Below are positions 38,017 through 46,917 of a stretch of 47,272 nucleotides of DNA, one piece after another; within the stretch, counting starts at the first letter, position 1, and the number at the start of each line of letters is the position of its first letter. The stretch is from positions 1-47,272 of the forward strand of contig JAIPDD010000003.1 of assembly GCA_021737875.1 (NCBI GenBank), written 5' to 3'. Position numbers and translations under genes: made by a program. Source of the stretch: Sulfuritalea sp. (lineage in GTDB: Bacteria; Pseudomonadota; Gammaproteobacteria; Burkholderiales; Burkholderiaceae_C). The notes under the pieces are model-generated. The model had not been told where the DNA came from, did no database searches, and worked only from the letters and a program-made list of their open reading frames with translations.

Positions 38017-38019
38017 GGC

Positions 38020-38748
38020 TTACACCTTCGCTCTTTTGAACGAACCGTGAATTTGCGCAGATGTTTTGCCATACCGCCTCTCTCTTACAGCGTACTCTAA
38101 AAGTGCAGCATCTAAGGCTGCATCGTCAAAGTCAGGCCATAACACCGGGCTGAAATACAGCTCTGCGTACGCCGCCTGCCATAGCAAGAAATTGCTCAAA
38201 CGATGCTCGCCGCCGGTGCGGATGATGAGGTCGGGTTCAGCGCAATGGGACAAGGCCATCGCACCCTCCATACTCTCCTCAGTGATCGCCATGCCTTGGG
38301 CGGCAAGCTGAGCGGCAGCGTTGGCGATATCCCATTTCCCACCGTAGTTAAAACACACGTTTAACACCAAGGTCGTATTACTTGCAGTGCGCGCTTCGGC
38401 CTGCTCTAAACCCGCGCGAATAGCCGGTGAAAGGCCAGCGCGATTGCCAACGAAATACAAGCGCACGCCTTCTTGTTGGAGTTGGGCGACTTCTTTGGAC
38501 AAAGCCATTGCCATCAAGTCCATCAGGCCAGAAACTTCATCTGCAGGACGGTTCCAATTTTCTGAAGAAAAAGCAAAAACTGTGAGCACTTGAATCTTGC
38601 GGACAACGCAGGCCTTGACGATGCGCTTGAGCCCATCGATGCCCCTTTTGTGCCCCACGATTCTTGGCAGAAGACGGCTGGCCGCCCAACGCCCGTTGCC
38701 ATCCATCACAATAGCGACATGGGCAGGGGGCGCGTTGGTTGGTTCCAT
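38020..38748 (-). CDS. uppS: Undecaprenyl diphosphate synthase UppS
   Basis: 242 residues, cis-prenyltransferase. The catalytic aspartate and P-loop are in AIVMDGNGRWA; SSENWNRP and the C-terminal IRTGGEHRLSNFLLWQ are conserved. It elongates farnesyl diphosphate to the C55 carrier lipid of cell-wall synthesis. 27 bp after frr. Confidence 0.97.
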   Translation of the reverse strand: MEPTNAPPAHVAIVMDGNGRWAASRLLPRIVGHKRGIDGLKRIVKACVVRKIQVLTVFAFSSENWNRPADEVSGLMDLMAMALSKEVAQLQQEGVRLYFVGNRAGLSPAIRAGLEQAEARTASNTTLVLNVCFNYGGKWDIANAAAQLAAQGMAITEESMEGAMALSHCAEPDLIIRTGGEHRLSNFLLWQAAYAELYFSPVLWPDFDDAALDAALLEYAVRERRYGKTSAQIHGSFKRAKV

Positions 38749-38775
38749 GTCAGCGATGTGCGTAAGGCGGGAGCT

Positions 38776-39336
38776 TCAGACCGCCATGATGTCTTGTTCT
38801 TTAGAGACCACAAGACGGTCGACTTCTGCAATAAAACGGTCGGTTAGTTTTTGAATGTCTGCCTCCGAACGCTTTTGATCGTCCTCAGACACCAACTTTT
38901 CTTTTTCTAATTTTTTAACCGATTCGTTTGCATCGCGGCGCAGGTTGCGAACCGCAATTTTGGCGTTTTCGCCTTCGCTGCGGGCAAGCTTGGTCAACTC
39001 TCGGCGACGCTCCTCAGACATCACGGGCATGGGAACCCGAATTAAATCGCCCATGCTCGAGGGGTTCAGACCTAAATCGCTATCGCGAATGGCTTTTTCA
39101 ATTTTGGAGCCCATGCCTTTTTCCCAGGGCTGTATGCCCACGGTTCGGGAATCGAGCAAAGACAGATTCGCAACCTGGCTCAATGGCAACATAGAGCCGT
39201 AATACTCGACCTGAACGGCGTCGAGCATCGCCGGATTGGCGCGCCCGGTCCGAATTTTGGAAAGGTTGTTTTTAAAAGCAGAAATGGATTGCTCCATCTT
39301 CCCCTCTACTGTGCTTCTGATTTCTTCGATTGCCAT
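38776..39336 (-). CDS. frr: Ribosome recycling factor
   Basis: 186 residues, the normal RRF length. [17 protein letters not shown] and the C-terminal helix region [14 protein letters not shown] are conserved. With EF-G it splits post-termination ribosomes. 18 bp after pyrH within the rpsB-tsf-pyrH-frr cluster. Confidence 0.97.
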   Translation of the reverse strand: MAIEEIRSTVEGKMEQSISAFKNNLSKIRTGRANPAMLDAVQVEYYGSMLPLSQVANLSLLDSRTVGIQPWEKGMGSKIEKAIRDSDLGLNPSSMGDLIRVPMPVMSEERRRELTKLARSEGENAKIAVRNLRRDANESVKKLEKEKLVSEDDQKRSEADIQKLTDRFIAEVDRLVVSKEQDIMAV

Positions 39337-39354
39337 GGATTCACCTCCAAATCG

Positions 39355-40077
39355 TCAAACATGCACCAAAGTGCCTTCATCTTCACCCATAACGACTCGC
39401 TTCAAAGCGCCATGCTTGAAAATGGAGAATACTTTAATCGGTAATTTCTGGTCGCGGCACAGTGCAAAAGCCGCGGCATCCATGATGCCTAAGTTTTGCT
39501 GCATGGCCTCATTGAACGTGATGCTGGTGTAGCGCTTAGCGCCTGGCACTTTCTTGGGGTCTGCATCGTAAACGCCATCGACTTTGGTGGCTTTGAGAAC
39601 AATTTGGGCGCCAATTTCTGCCCCACGCAGCGCGGCTGCCGTGTCGGTCGTAAAAAATGGATTTCCAGTTCCTGCCGCGAAAATCACCACCTTGCCCTCT
39701 TCGAGGTATTGGAGCGCTTTAGGCCGGACATAGGGCTCAACCACCTGTTCAATGCCAATGGCCGACATCACCCGGGCTGTGAGACCCGCCTTGTTCATTG
39801 TGTCGCCCAAAGCCAGGGCATTCATGACCGTTGCCAACATCCCCATGTAGTCGGCCGTTGCCCGGTCCATTCCGACAGAGCCGCCTGCGACTCCACGAAA
39901 AATATTTCCCCCACCGATCACAACAGCAACTTCAACGCCTAAATGGGTCACTTCCGCAATTTCATCGACCATGCGCACAATCGTGTCACGGTTGATACCA
40001 AACTGGTCATCCCCCATCAAAGCCTCACCTGACAGTTTGAGCAAAATTCGACTGTAGGCTGGCTTGACTGGGTTCAT
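39355..40077 (-). CDS. pyrH: UMP kinase PyrH
   Basis: 240 residues, amino-acid-kinase fold. [13 protein letters not shown] opens the nucleotide-binding site; [11 protein letters not shown] and [13 protein letters not shown] are characteristic. It phosphorylates UMP to UDP. GGAG lies eight bases upstream of the ATG. An 83-bp gap with an inverted repeat separates it from tsf. Confidence 0.97.
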   Translation of the reverse strand: MNPVKPAYSRILLKLSGEALMGDDQFGINRDTIVRMVDEIAEVTHLGVEVAVVIGGGNIFRGVAGGSVGMDRATADYMGMLATVMNALALGDTMNKAGLTARVMSAIGIEQVVEPYVRPKALQYLEEGKVVIFAAGTGNPFFTTDTAAALRGAEIGAQIVLKATKVDGVYDADPKKVPGAKRYTSITFNEAMQQNLGIMDAAAFALCRDQKLPIKVFSIFKHGALKRVVMGEDEGTLVHV

Positions 40078-40126
40078 AGGAAGCTCCGTGGGCTTGGGGT
40101 TAAAGGACTAAAAGCAACACGCTTAG

Positions 40127-40153
40127 TTCAAGGACGCCTTAGCGCCACTTGAA
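40127..40153. repeat. Inverted repeat between tsf and pyrH
   Basis: TTCAAG-N15-CTTGAA just after the tsf stop, with a weaker inner GCGC/GCGT pairing. No T-run follows, so it may act as a processing or mRNA-stabilising hairpin rather than a terminator. Confidence 0.35.
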
Positions 40154-40160
40154 CAAATTA

Positions 40161-41084
40161 TCAAGCAGTTTGCTTGGCTGCAGCGATTTGGGCAGCCACT
40201 TCTGCTGCAAAGTCGTCAACTTTTTTCTCAATGCCTTCACCAACAACGTACAAGGTAAACCCATGCACTGTTGTAGCAACTGCTTTGAGCATTTGCTCCA
40301 CTGTTTGTTTGTCGTTTTTAACAAACGCCTGGTTAAACAAGGACACTTCTTTGAGGTACTTTTGAACACCGCCTTCGATACGTTTTGCAACAATCTCTGC
40401 CGATTGGACCGGTTTGCCCGCTGCCACCGCAACCGACGCATCTTCCGCTGCTTTGGCCGCAGCGACCGAGCGCTCCCGCTCGACCAACTCTGCAGGCACT
40501 TCTGCACTAGACAAAGAAACCGGCTTCATGGCCGCCACATGCATTGCAACGTCTTTTGCTGCGGTTTCATCCCCCTCGAATTCGACGACGACGCCAATAC
40601 GGGTGCCGTGCAAGTAGGACGCCACTTTAGAACCAGACGCAAAGCGCTTAAAGCGACGAAACGTCATGTTTTCGCCAATTTTTCCGATCAAACCTTTGCG
40701 TACATCTTCAAGCGTTGGCCCAAAACCATCTTGGGTATAAGCCAAAGCGCCTAAGGCAGCGAGGTCTGCCGGGTTATGTTTAGCAACCAAAGTCGCTGCC
40801 GCTTTTGACAAAGCCAAGAAGCTGTCATTTTTAGTGACGAAATCTGTTTCACAGTTGACTTCGATCATCGCGCTGGCGGCGCCTTCGGTAGCCACCGAGA
40901 CCACGCCTTCGGCTGTGATGCGGGCAGCCGCTTTGCCGGCTTTGCTTCCCAATTTCACGCGCAGCAATTCTTCAGCTTTCACCATATCGCCTTCGGCTTC
41001 GGTGAGTGCTTTTTTGCACTCCATCATGGGGGCATCGGTCTTTCCACGTAACTCAGCGACCATGCTTGCGGTAATTGCAGCCAT
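40161..41084 (-). CDS. tsf: Elongation factor Ts
   Basis: 307 residues. The N-terminal UBA-like domain leads into [16 protein letters not shown], the core contains [14 protein letters not shown], and two dimerisation subdomains follow. It is the nucleotide exchange factor for EF-Tu. Slightly longer than the E. coli protein (283), as is usual in betaproteobacteria. A terminator-like hairpin separates it from rpsB. Confidence 0.97.
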   Translation of the reverse strand: MAAITASMVAELRGKTDAPMMECKKALTEAEGDMVKAEELLRVKLGSKAGKAAARITAEGVVSVATEGAASAMIEVNCETDFVTKNDSFLALSKAAATLVAKHNPADLAALGALAYTQDGFGPTLEDVRKGLIGKIGENMTFRRFKRFASGSKVASYLHGTRIGVVVEFEGDETAAKDVAMHVAAMKPVSLSSAEVPAELVERERSVAAAKAAEDASVAVAAGKPVQSAEIVAKRIEGGVQKYLKEVSLFNQAFVKNDKQTVEQMLKAVATTVHGFTLYVVGEGIEKKVDDFAAEVAAQIAAAKQTA

Positions 41085-41120
41085 TTTTAATTCTCCGTTA
41101 TTTGTTCAGTTAATAAAGCT

Positions 41121-41149
41121 AAAAAAAAGGGGCCACGAAGCCCCCTTTT
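41121..41149 (-). terminator. Attenuator-like terminator between rpsB and tsf
   Basis: Minus strand: AAAAGGGG pairs with CCCCTTTT around a 9-base loop (41125-41149), and the T-tract continues for eight T. It sits between two co-directional translation genes. A partial terminator at this place is established in E. coli and sets the S2 to EF-Ts ratio; the same role is inferred here. Confidence 0.8.
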
Positions 41150-41165
41150 AAGGGTGAATGGACGC

Positions 41166-41915
41166 TTACGCAGCCACATCCACTTCGACAAATTCATCTT
41201 CGCCTTCAGCAACCACGGCTTTGACCAGATCATCAACCGCATTGGCTCGACCTTCAAGCACAGCGTCAGCGATACCGCGCGCATACAAAGTCACCGCTTT
41301 GGAGGAGTCATCGTTACCAGGAATAACGTAGTCAATACCTTCAGGCGAATGGTTAGAGTCAACCACACCGATCAAAGGAATGCCCAATTTACGTGCTTCA
41401 GCAATCGCAATTTTGTGGTAACCCACGTCAATCACAAAAATAGCATCTGGCAAAGTCGCCATGTCTTGAATGCCGCCGATGTCTTTTTCAAGCTTTTCCA
41501 ATTCACGGGCAAACATGAGTTGTTCTTTCTTGCTCATCGCGTCCAGACCAGCTTCTTGCTGGATCTTCATGTCTTTTAAACGCTTGATCGAGGTTTTGAC
41601 GGTTTTGAAATTCGTCAACATACCGCCCAACCAACGTTGGTCAACAAAGGGCACACCTGCGCGCTGGGCCTCAGCGGCGACGGTCTCACGCGCTTGGCGT
41701 TTGGTTCCGACCATCAAAATGGTCCCGCGCTTGGCCGTGAGTTGACGCACAAATTTTGCAGCGTCCTGGAACATCGGCAAGGATTTTTCCAGATTGATAA
41801 TGTGAATTTTGTTGCGATGACCGAAGATGAACGGGGCCATCTTGGGGTTCCAGAAACGGGTTTGGTGTCCAAAGTGAACGCCCGCTTCCAACATTTCGCG
41901 CATAGTTACAGCCAT
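41166..41915 (-). CDS. rpsB: 30S ribosomal protein S2
   Basis: 249 residues. [22 protein letters not shown] at the start is cut by no gap; [22 protein letters not shown] and the acidic C-terminus are typical. GGAG lies 7 bases before the ATG. The 179-bp region between clpA and rpsB holds its promoter and leader. Confidence 0.97.
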   Translation of the reverse strand: MAVTMREMLEAGVHFGHQTRFWNPKMAPFIFGHRNKIHIINLEKSLPMFQDAAKFVRQLTAKRGTILMVGTKRQARETVAAEAQRAGVPFVDQRWLGGMLTNFKTVKTSIKRLKDMKIQQEAGLDAMSKKEQLMFARELEKLEKDIGGIQDMATLPDAIFVIDVGYHKIAIAEARKLGIPLIGVVDSNHSPEGIDYVIPGNDDSSKAVTLYARGIADAVLEGRANAVDDLVKAVVAEGEDEFVEVDVAA

Positions 41916-42052
41916 AAATACTCCAAAGGTTAGGTCTTAAAGCCGGTCCGATTTTCTTCAGATGGAAAAACCATAAGGAGAACACCTTGGTAGGAACGGT
42001 TTGCGATTGAATTGCGTCTGGAGAACAACCCCCCCAGTAGCAAAGCCAGCTG

Positions 42053-42058
42053 ATTTTA
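42053..42058 (-). promoter_or_regulatory. Likely -10 of the rpsB promoter
   Basis: Minus strand TGTAAAAT, the best -10 in the 179-bp gap before rpsB, would give a leader of about 130 nt, suitable for the S2 autoregulatory leader known in other bacteria. A TTGACT (42086-42091) stands 27 bp away, too far to be its -35. A run of seven G follows in the leader. Confidence 0.4.
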
Positions 42059-42094
42059 CACCAGAAGAGGGTCGCCCCCCTTCCCAGTCAAAAC

Positions 42095-44416
42095 TTAGTC
42101 GGCGATAGCCTCTTCTGGCTTGGCTCGGCCTTCCCGCTTGGGAAGTGGTTTGATATCAAGCAGCACTTCCGTTTTAGTGCTGTCTGTTTCGTCGAGTTCC
42201 ACCGTTAAGCGCCCGCCATCAGTGAGACGTCCAAACAACAATTCGTCTGCAAGCGCCCGACGGATCGTGTCTTGAATCAGGCGTTGCATGGGTCGCGCGC
42301 CCATCAAGGGATCGAAACCTTTCTTCGCGAGGTGTTGGCGCAGCTTGTCGGTGAAAGTGACTTCCACTTTTTTCTCTGCAAGTTGGGTTTCCAATTGGAG
42401 CAAGAATTTATCAACCACCCGCAAAATCACGTTTTCATCCAAGGCTTTGAATCCGACGATGGCATCCAAACGGTTACGGAACTCCGGTGTAAAGAGACGT
42501 TTGATGTCAATCATTTCGTCACCCGACTCGCGCGGATTGGTAAATCCGATCGTCGACTTGTTCATCGTCTCCGCACCGGCGTTGGTCGTCATGATGAGAA
42601 TGACGTTGCGAAAATCCGCCTTACGACCGTTGTTATCCGTCAGTGCGCCGTGGTCCATCACCTGCAAAAGCACGTTGAAGATGTCCGGATGCGCCTTCTC
42701 AATTTCGTCCAATAACAAGACGCAATGGGGTTTCTTGGTCACCGCTTCTGTCAACAAGCCGCCCTGGTCAAAGCCCACATAGCCCGGGGGCGCGCCAATC
42801 AAACGACTGACCGCATGGCGTTCCATGTATTCGCTCATATCAAAGCGAATCAAATCGATGCCCATGATGTAAGCCAGCTGCTTGGCGGCTTCGGTTTTAC
42901 CCACACCCGTAGGCCCACTGAACAAGAAAGAACCAATCGGCTTGTCGCCTTTGCCCAAACCAGAGCGGGCCATTTTGACAGCCGAAGCCAAGATGTCCAC
43001 CGCCTTGTCTTGACCAAAAACCACGCTTTTGAGGTCGCGGTCCAAAGTTTTGAGTTTGCTGCGATCGTCTTGGGACACATTGGCCGGCGGAATACGGGCA
43101 ATCTTGGCGACGATCTCTTCAACCTCGGTTTTAGAAATGGTTTTCTTGCGTTTGTTCGCTGGCAATATTTGCTGCGCGGCTCCAGCTTCATCAATCACGT
43201 CAATCGCCTTATCAGGGAGTTGGCGATCGTTGATGAATTTCGCACTGAGCTCGGCTGCTGCTTGGAGCGCGCCCAGCGCGTATTTGACTTTGTGGTGTTC
43301 TTCAAAGCGAGACTTCAGACCCTTGAGAATTTCTACCGTTTGCTCGACCGTAGGTTCGACCACGTCAACCTTTTGGAAACGCCGAGACAGCGCCGCGTCT
43401 TTTTCAAAAATACCGCGGTATTCCGTGAAAGTGGTTGCCCCGATGCACTTGAGTTGGCCTGAACTCAAACTGGGTTTGAGCAAGTTGGACGCATCCATGG
43501 TCCCGCCCGACGCTGCACCCGCACCAATCAGGGTATGGATTTCATCAATAAACAAAACCGCATGCGGACGGTCTTTCAAGGCCTTGAGTACGCCTTTTAA
43601 GCGTTGTTCAAAGTCACCTCGGTATTTGGTTCCCGCCAAAAGCGCACCCATGTCCAAGGAGTACACCACGGCTTGCGCCAGCACATCAGGGACGCTGTTT
43701 TGCGAAATACGCCATGCCAAGCCCTCGGCAATCGCCGTTTTCCCAACCCCAGCCTCACCGACTAACAAGGGATTGTTTTTACGGCGGCGGCACAGGATTT
43801 GGATCACACGCTCTACCTCGTGCTCCCGCCCAATCAGGGGGTCAATTTTTCCTTCTTTGGCCAGCTGATTTAAATTTTGCGTGTAAAGCTCTAAAGGTGA
43901 GGCTTTTTCGTTCTTTTCGCCGCCTGTCTCTTCCGCTTCCGGTGTGCCTTCAGAACCTTTGCTGGTTTCTGGTGGCTCGTTCTTTTTAATACCGTGGGCA
44001 ATGAAATTCACCACATCCAAACGGGTGACACCCTGTTGGTGCAAGTAGTACACCGCGTGGGAGTCTTTTTCCCCAAAAATAGCGACCAGCACATTGCTGC
44101 CCATCACTTCTTTTTTTCCACTGCCGGTGGACTGCACATGCATGATGGCACGCTGAATGACACGCTGAAAGCCTAAGGTGGGTTGCGTATCGACATCATC
44201 CAAGCCCGCCACTTGCGGCGTGTTGTCTTTGATGAAGTTGGTCAGTGATTTGCGCAGGTCATCCACATTGGCAGAACACGCACGCAAAACTTCGGCCGCG
44301 CTCGGATTGTCGAGCAATGCCAAGAGCAAGTGCTCTACCGTAATAAATTCGTGGCGTTGTTGGCGCGCCTCGACAAAAGCCATATGCAGACTTACTTCTA
44401 ATTCTTGGGCGATCAT
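42095..44416 (-). CDS. clpA: ATP-dependent Clp protease ATPase subunit ClpA
   Basis: 773 residues: N-domain (about 1-145), an acidic linker rich in Glu/Gly, AAA+ module D1 with GEAGVGKTA and FIDEIHTLIGAG, and D2 with GPTGVGKTE and LLDEIEKAHPDI. The loop STIGFTN is at the position of the ClpP-binding IGL/IGF tripeptide. It unfolds substrates for ClpP. It follows clpS by 85 bp, the canonical adaptor-unfoldase pair. clpP is not in the window. Confidence 0.96.
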   Translation of the reverse strand: MIAQELEVSLHMAFVEARQQRHEFITVEHLLLALLDNPSAAEVLRACSANVDDLRKSLTNFIKDNTPQVAGLDDVDTQPTLGFQRVIQRAIMHVQSTGSGKKEVMGSNVLVAIFGEKDSHAVYYLHQQGVTRLDVVNFIAHGIKKNEPPETSKGSEGTPEAEETGGEKNEKASPLELYTQNLNQLAKEGKIDPLIGREHEVERVIQILCRRRKNNPLLVGEAGVGKTAIAEGLAWRISQNSVPDVLAQAVVYSLDMGALLAGTKYRGDFEQRLKGVLKALKDRPHAVLFIDEIHTLIGAGAASGGTMDASNLLKPSLSSGQLKCIGATTFTEYRGIFEKDAALSRRFQKVDVVEPTVEQTVEILKGLKSRFEEHHKVKYALGALQAAAELSAKFINDRQLPDKAIDVIDEAGAAQQILPANKRKKTISKTEVEEIVAKIARIPPANVSQDDRSKLKTLDRDLKSVVFGQDKAVDILASAVKMARSGLGKGDKPIGSFLFSGPTGVGKTEAAKQLAYIMGIDLIRFDMSEYMERHAVSRLIGAPPGYVGFDQGGLLTEAVTKKPHCVLLLDEIEKAHPDIFNVLLQVMDHGALTDNNGRKADFRNVILIMTTNAGAETMNKSTIGFTNPRESGDEMIDIKRLFTPEFRNRLDAIVGFKALDENVILRVVDKFLLQLETQLAEKKVEVTFTDKLRQHLAKKGFDPLMGARPMQRLIQDTIRRALADELLFGRLTDGGRLTVELDETDSTKTEVLLDIKPLPKREGRAKPEEAIAD

Positions 44417-44453
44417 GACGCTTCCTTATTCCCGTTCATTTTGAAACTCTACC

Positions 44454-44469
44454 CCGCTTAAATAAGCGG
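44454..44469. repeat. Perfect hairpin between clpS and clpA
   Basis: CCGCTT-AAAT-AAGCGG, a perfect 6-bp stem with a 4-base loop in the 85-bp gap. No T-run follows on the minus strand, so it is probably an mRNA structure that tunes clpA relative to clpS. Confidence 0.45.
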
Positions 44470-44501
44470 CAGTACCTATTTACCGATAACAATTCGCAGC
44501 C

Positions 44502-44864
44502 TTACACATCGACAGGCTCGCTCACACACTGCAAGGGATGGCCGGACTTGTGAGCCGCTTCCATCACCTGATCCACTTTGGTCGCTGCAACATCCCGAGA
44601 ATACACGCCACACACGCCTCTTCCATCCAAATGGATTTTCAGCATGATCTGCGTGGCTGTCTCTAAATCCTTGGCAAAAAACTCCTGAATCACCATCACC
44701 ACGAACTCCATGGGTGTGAAATCATCATTCAACATTAACACTTGGAACATCTGGGGCGGTTGCACCCGCTGGGCAATCCGCTCCAAAACCACAGCGCCAC
44801 CATCGTCGTGTTTGGGGGTGACTTGGGGTGCCGTCCGAGGTTTAGAGGGGATTTTGGTTGCCAT
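44502..44864 (-). CDS. clpS: ClpA adaptor ClpS
   Basis: 120 residues. A flexible N-terminal tail (about 1-38) is followed by the core [15 protein letters not shown], whose acidic residues bind N-degron amino groups, and [13 protein letters not shown]. It delivers N-end-rule substrates to ClpA. A TATAAA lies only 8 bp before the ATG, which would make the message leaderless or nearly so. Confidence 0.95.
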   Translation of the reverse strand: MATKIPSKPRTAPQVTPKHDDGGAVVLERIAQRVQPPQMFQVLMLNDDFTPMEFVVMVIQEFFAKDLETATQIMLKIHLDGRGVCGVYSRDVAATKVDQVMEAAHKSGHPLQCVSEPVDV

Positions 44865-44872
44865 GTAGTTAT

Positions 44873-44878
44873 TTTATA
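44873..44878 (-). promoter_or_regulatory. -10 element of clpS
   Basis: Minus strand TATAAAAT, with the ATG 8 bp beyond the TATAAA hexamer. No good -35 is present. The closeness implies a transcript starting at or just before the initiation codon. Confidence 0.45.
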
Positions 44879-44942
44879 GACCGCTTCATCGTAATGCAGT
44901 CCGTGGGGTAATTGGTGGCGACAGGCGCAATTTCAAGCACCC

Positions 44943-44980
44943 AAAGAAAAACCGCCAGAGCGATACATCGCATCTGACGG
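44943..44980 (-). terminator. Rho-independent terminator of icd
   Basis: Minus strand: CCGTCAGA pairs with TCTGGCGG (44952-44980, one G-T pair), with an inner GCGAT/ATCGC stem, followed by TTTTTCTTT. It is located about 50 bp after the icd stop and keeps icd apart from clpS-clpA. The rest of the 165-bp gap shows only the clpS -10; no cold-shock gene is present there. Confidence 0.9.
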
Positions 44981-45029
44981 TCCAGGGCCAGGACTCTCGG
45001 GCTTGAAAATACCCAATTGCAGGCATTTT

Positions 45030-46283
45030 TTACATATGGTCAATCATCACTTGGCCAAATCCGGAGCAACTTACCTGGGTCGCGCCATCCATCAAGCGGG
45101 CAAAGTCATAGGTGACTTTTTTGCTGTGAATCGATTTTTTCATCGAACTGATGATCAAGTCGGCGGCTTCGACCCATCCCATATGGCGCAGCATCATTTC
45201 TGCCGACAAGATTTCAGAACCAGGATTGACGTAATCTTTACCAGCATATTTCGGGGCCGTTCCGTGGGTGGCCTCAAACATCGCGATGGTGTCGCTGAGA
45301 TTGGCGCCAGGTGCAATACCAATTCCGCCCACTTGGGCCGCCAAGGCGTCTGAAACGTAGTCACCGTTCAAATTCAAGGTGGCGATCACGCTGTACTCCG
45401 CAGGGCGCAACAAAATTTGCTGCAAGAACGCATCGGCAATACTGTCCTTGACAATAATTTCTTTGCCAGTTTTTGGGTTTTTAAATTTGCACCAAGGGCC
45501 GCCGTCAATCATCACCGCGCCAAACTCTTTTTGTGCCAAAGCATAGGCCCAATCACGGAAGCCACCTTCGGTGTACTTCATGATGTTGCCTTTGTGGACG
45601 ATGGTCAGGCTGGGCTTATCGTTGTCAATGGTGTACTGAATCGCTTTGCGAACCAAACGCTCGGTTCCCTCGCGTGATACAGGCTTGATACCGATGCCTG
45701 AGGTGGCAGGGAAACGAATCTTCTTAACGCCCATTTCATCTTGCAAAAATTTGATGAGCTTTTTGGCTTTATCTGACTCGGCTTCAAATTCAATACCCGC
45801 ATAAATATCTTCCGAGTTTTCACGAAAGATCACCATATTGGTTTTTTGTGGTTCTTTCACTGGGCTAGGCACGCCGTCAAAGTACTGAATCGGGCGCAGG
45901 CAAACATACAAATCCAACTCTTGGCGCAAAGCGACATTCAAAGAACGGATACCGCCGCCCACTGGCGTTGTCAGAGGGCCTTTGATGGACACCACGTAAT
46001 CACGAATCGCGTGCAGTGTCTCTTCAGGCAACCACACATCGGGGCCGTAGACATTGGTCGATTTTTCACCCGCAAACACTTCCATCCAATGGATTTTGCG
46101 CTTTCCGCCATACGCCTTGGCTACGGCAGCATCGACCACTTTCAGCATCACCGGCGTAATGTCGGCGCCGGTTCCATCACCTTCAATAAACGGAATAATG
46201 GGCTGGTCAGGAACGTTCAACGACATGTCTTGATTGACCGTGATTTTTTGACCTTCTGTGGGAACTTTGATGTGCTGGTACAT
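45030..46283 (-). CDS. icd: NADP-dependent isocitrate dehydrogenase
   Basis: 417 residues, E. coli-type homodimeric enzyme of the citric acid cycle. [20 protein letters not shown] contains the substrate-binding and regulatory serine region; [24 protein letters not shown] and the coenzyme region [12 protein letters not shown] are present. It begins [14 protein letters not shown], the usual form. A moderate GAGA stands upstream of the ATG. Single-gene unit with its own terminator. Confidence 0.97.
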   Translation of the reverse strand: MYQHIKVPTEGQKITVNQDMSLNVPDQPIIPFIEGDGTGADITPVMLKVVDAAVAKAYGGKRKIHWMEVFAGEKSTNVYGPDVWLPEETLHAIRDYVVSIKGPLTTPVGGGIRSLNVALRQELDLYVCLRPIQYFDGVPSPVKEPQKTNMVIFRENSEDIYAGIEFEAESDKAKKLIKFLQDEMGVKKIRFPATSGIGIKPVSREGTERLVRKAIQYTIDNDKPSLTIVHKGNIMKYTEGGFRDWAYALAQKEFGAVMIDGGPWCKFKNPKTGKEIIVKDSIADAFLQQILLRPAEYSVIATLNLNGDYVSDALAAQVGGIGIAPGANLSDTIAMFEATHGTAPKYAGKDYVNPGSEILSAEMMLRHMGWVEAADLIISSMKKSIHSKKVTYDFARLMDGATQVSCSGFGQVMIDHM

Positions 46284-46345
46284 GAAGTGAGTCTCGTTGT
46301 AGGTGAATGATCAAAAGTGGGTTGGGCTGTTCCTGAACGCAGCCG

Positions 46346-46372
46346 CCGACTATGTAAATGGATTTTAGTCGG
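46346..46372. repeat. Inverted repeat in the icd / DUF192 divergent region
   Basis: CCGACTA-N13-TAGTCGG, perfect 7-bp arms with about 20 bp between arm centres, inside the 174-bp divergent gap. The spacing fits an operator for a dimeric regulator. A perfect -35-like TTGACA on the minus strand lies close by, but no -10 is placed well for it. Confidence 0.4.
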
Positions 46373-46457
46373 GAATAATTACTTGATTCTGTCAAATCCA
46401 GGCACCCATCCCCTTGCAAAATCCAGCCGTCGGCTTTAGTTCCATCACAATGCGCCT

Positions 46458-46913
46458 ATGAAAAACCTTCACTTCCTTGCTTTTGCGGTGGCACTTGTAT
46501 TGTCCGCCCCCGTTGTGGCCCAAGGGCAAGCCCAACTCAACCTCCCGCGCACCATCCTTTCGGCCGGGATCCATCAAATTGATGCCCAAGTCGCACGCAC
46601 ACCTGAAGAACATGCCACGGGCCTGATGTTCAGAAAAGAAATGCCCCCAAACGAAGGGATGCTTTTCGTTTTCAACGCGCCTTCCAAACAATGCTTTTGG
46701 ATGAAAAACACGCTGCTAGGACTCACAGCTGCGTTTGTGGCAGACGATGGGACGGTAGTGAATCTCGAAGACATGCAGCCCAACACCACTGAATCACACT
46801 GCTCCACCAAACCGGTTCGCTATGTGCTTGAGGTCAACCAAGGTTGGTTCGCAAAAAAAGGCATCAAGGCAGGGGCAAAATTGAGCGGGGCTCCCTTCAA
46901 AGCTGCGCCTTAA
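46458..46913 (+). CDS. Exported DUF192 protein
   Basis: 151 residues with a signal peptide (about 1-21, ending VVA). The DUF192 core shows RTPEEHATGLMFRKEMPPNEGMLFVF and WMKNTLLGLTAAFV, then VRYVLEVNQGWFAKKGIKAG. Function is unknown; members are small periplasmic or archaeal proteins with a compact beta fold. It faces icd divergently and ends 4 bp before the convergent asparaginase gene. Confidence 0.9.
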   Translation: MKNLHFLAFAVALVLSAPVVAQGQAQLNLPRTILSAGIHQIDAQVARTPEEHATGLMFRKEMPPNEGMLFVFNAPSKQCFWMKNTLLGLTAAFVADDGTVVNLEDMQPNTTESHCSTKPVRYVLEVNQGWFAKKGIKAGAKLSGAPFKAAP

Positions 46914-46917
46914 CAAG

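Noticed and set aside
42086-42091. TTGACT as the -35 of rpsB
   Set aside because: It is 27 bp from the only good -10, too far for a sigma70 promoter.
42272-44444. Open frames antisense to clpA
   Set aside because: They are products of codon bias in clpA; no family resemblance or translation signals.
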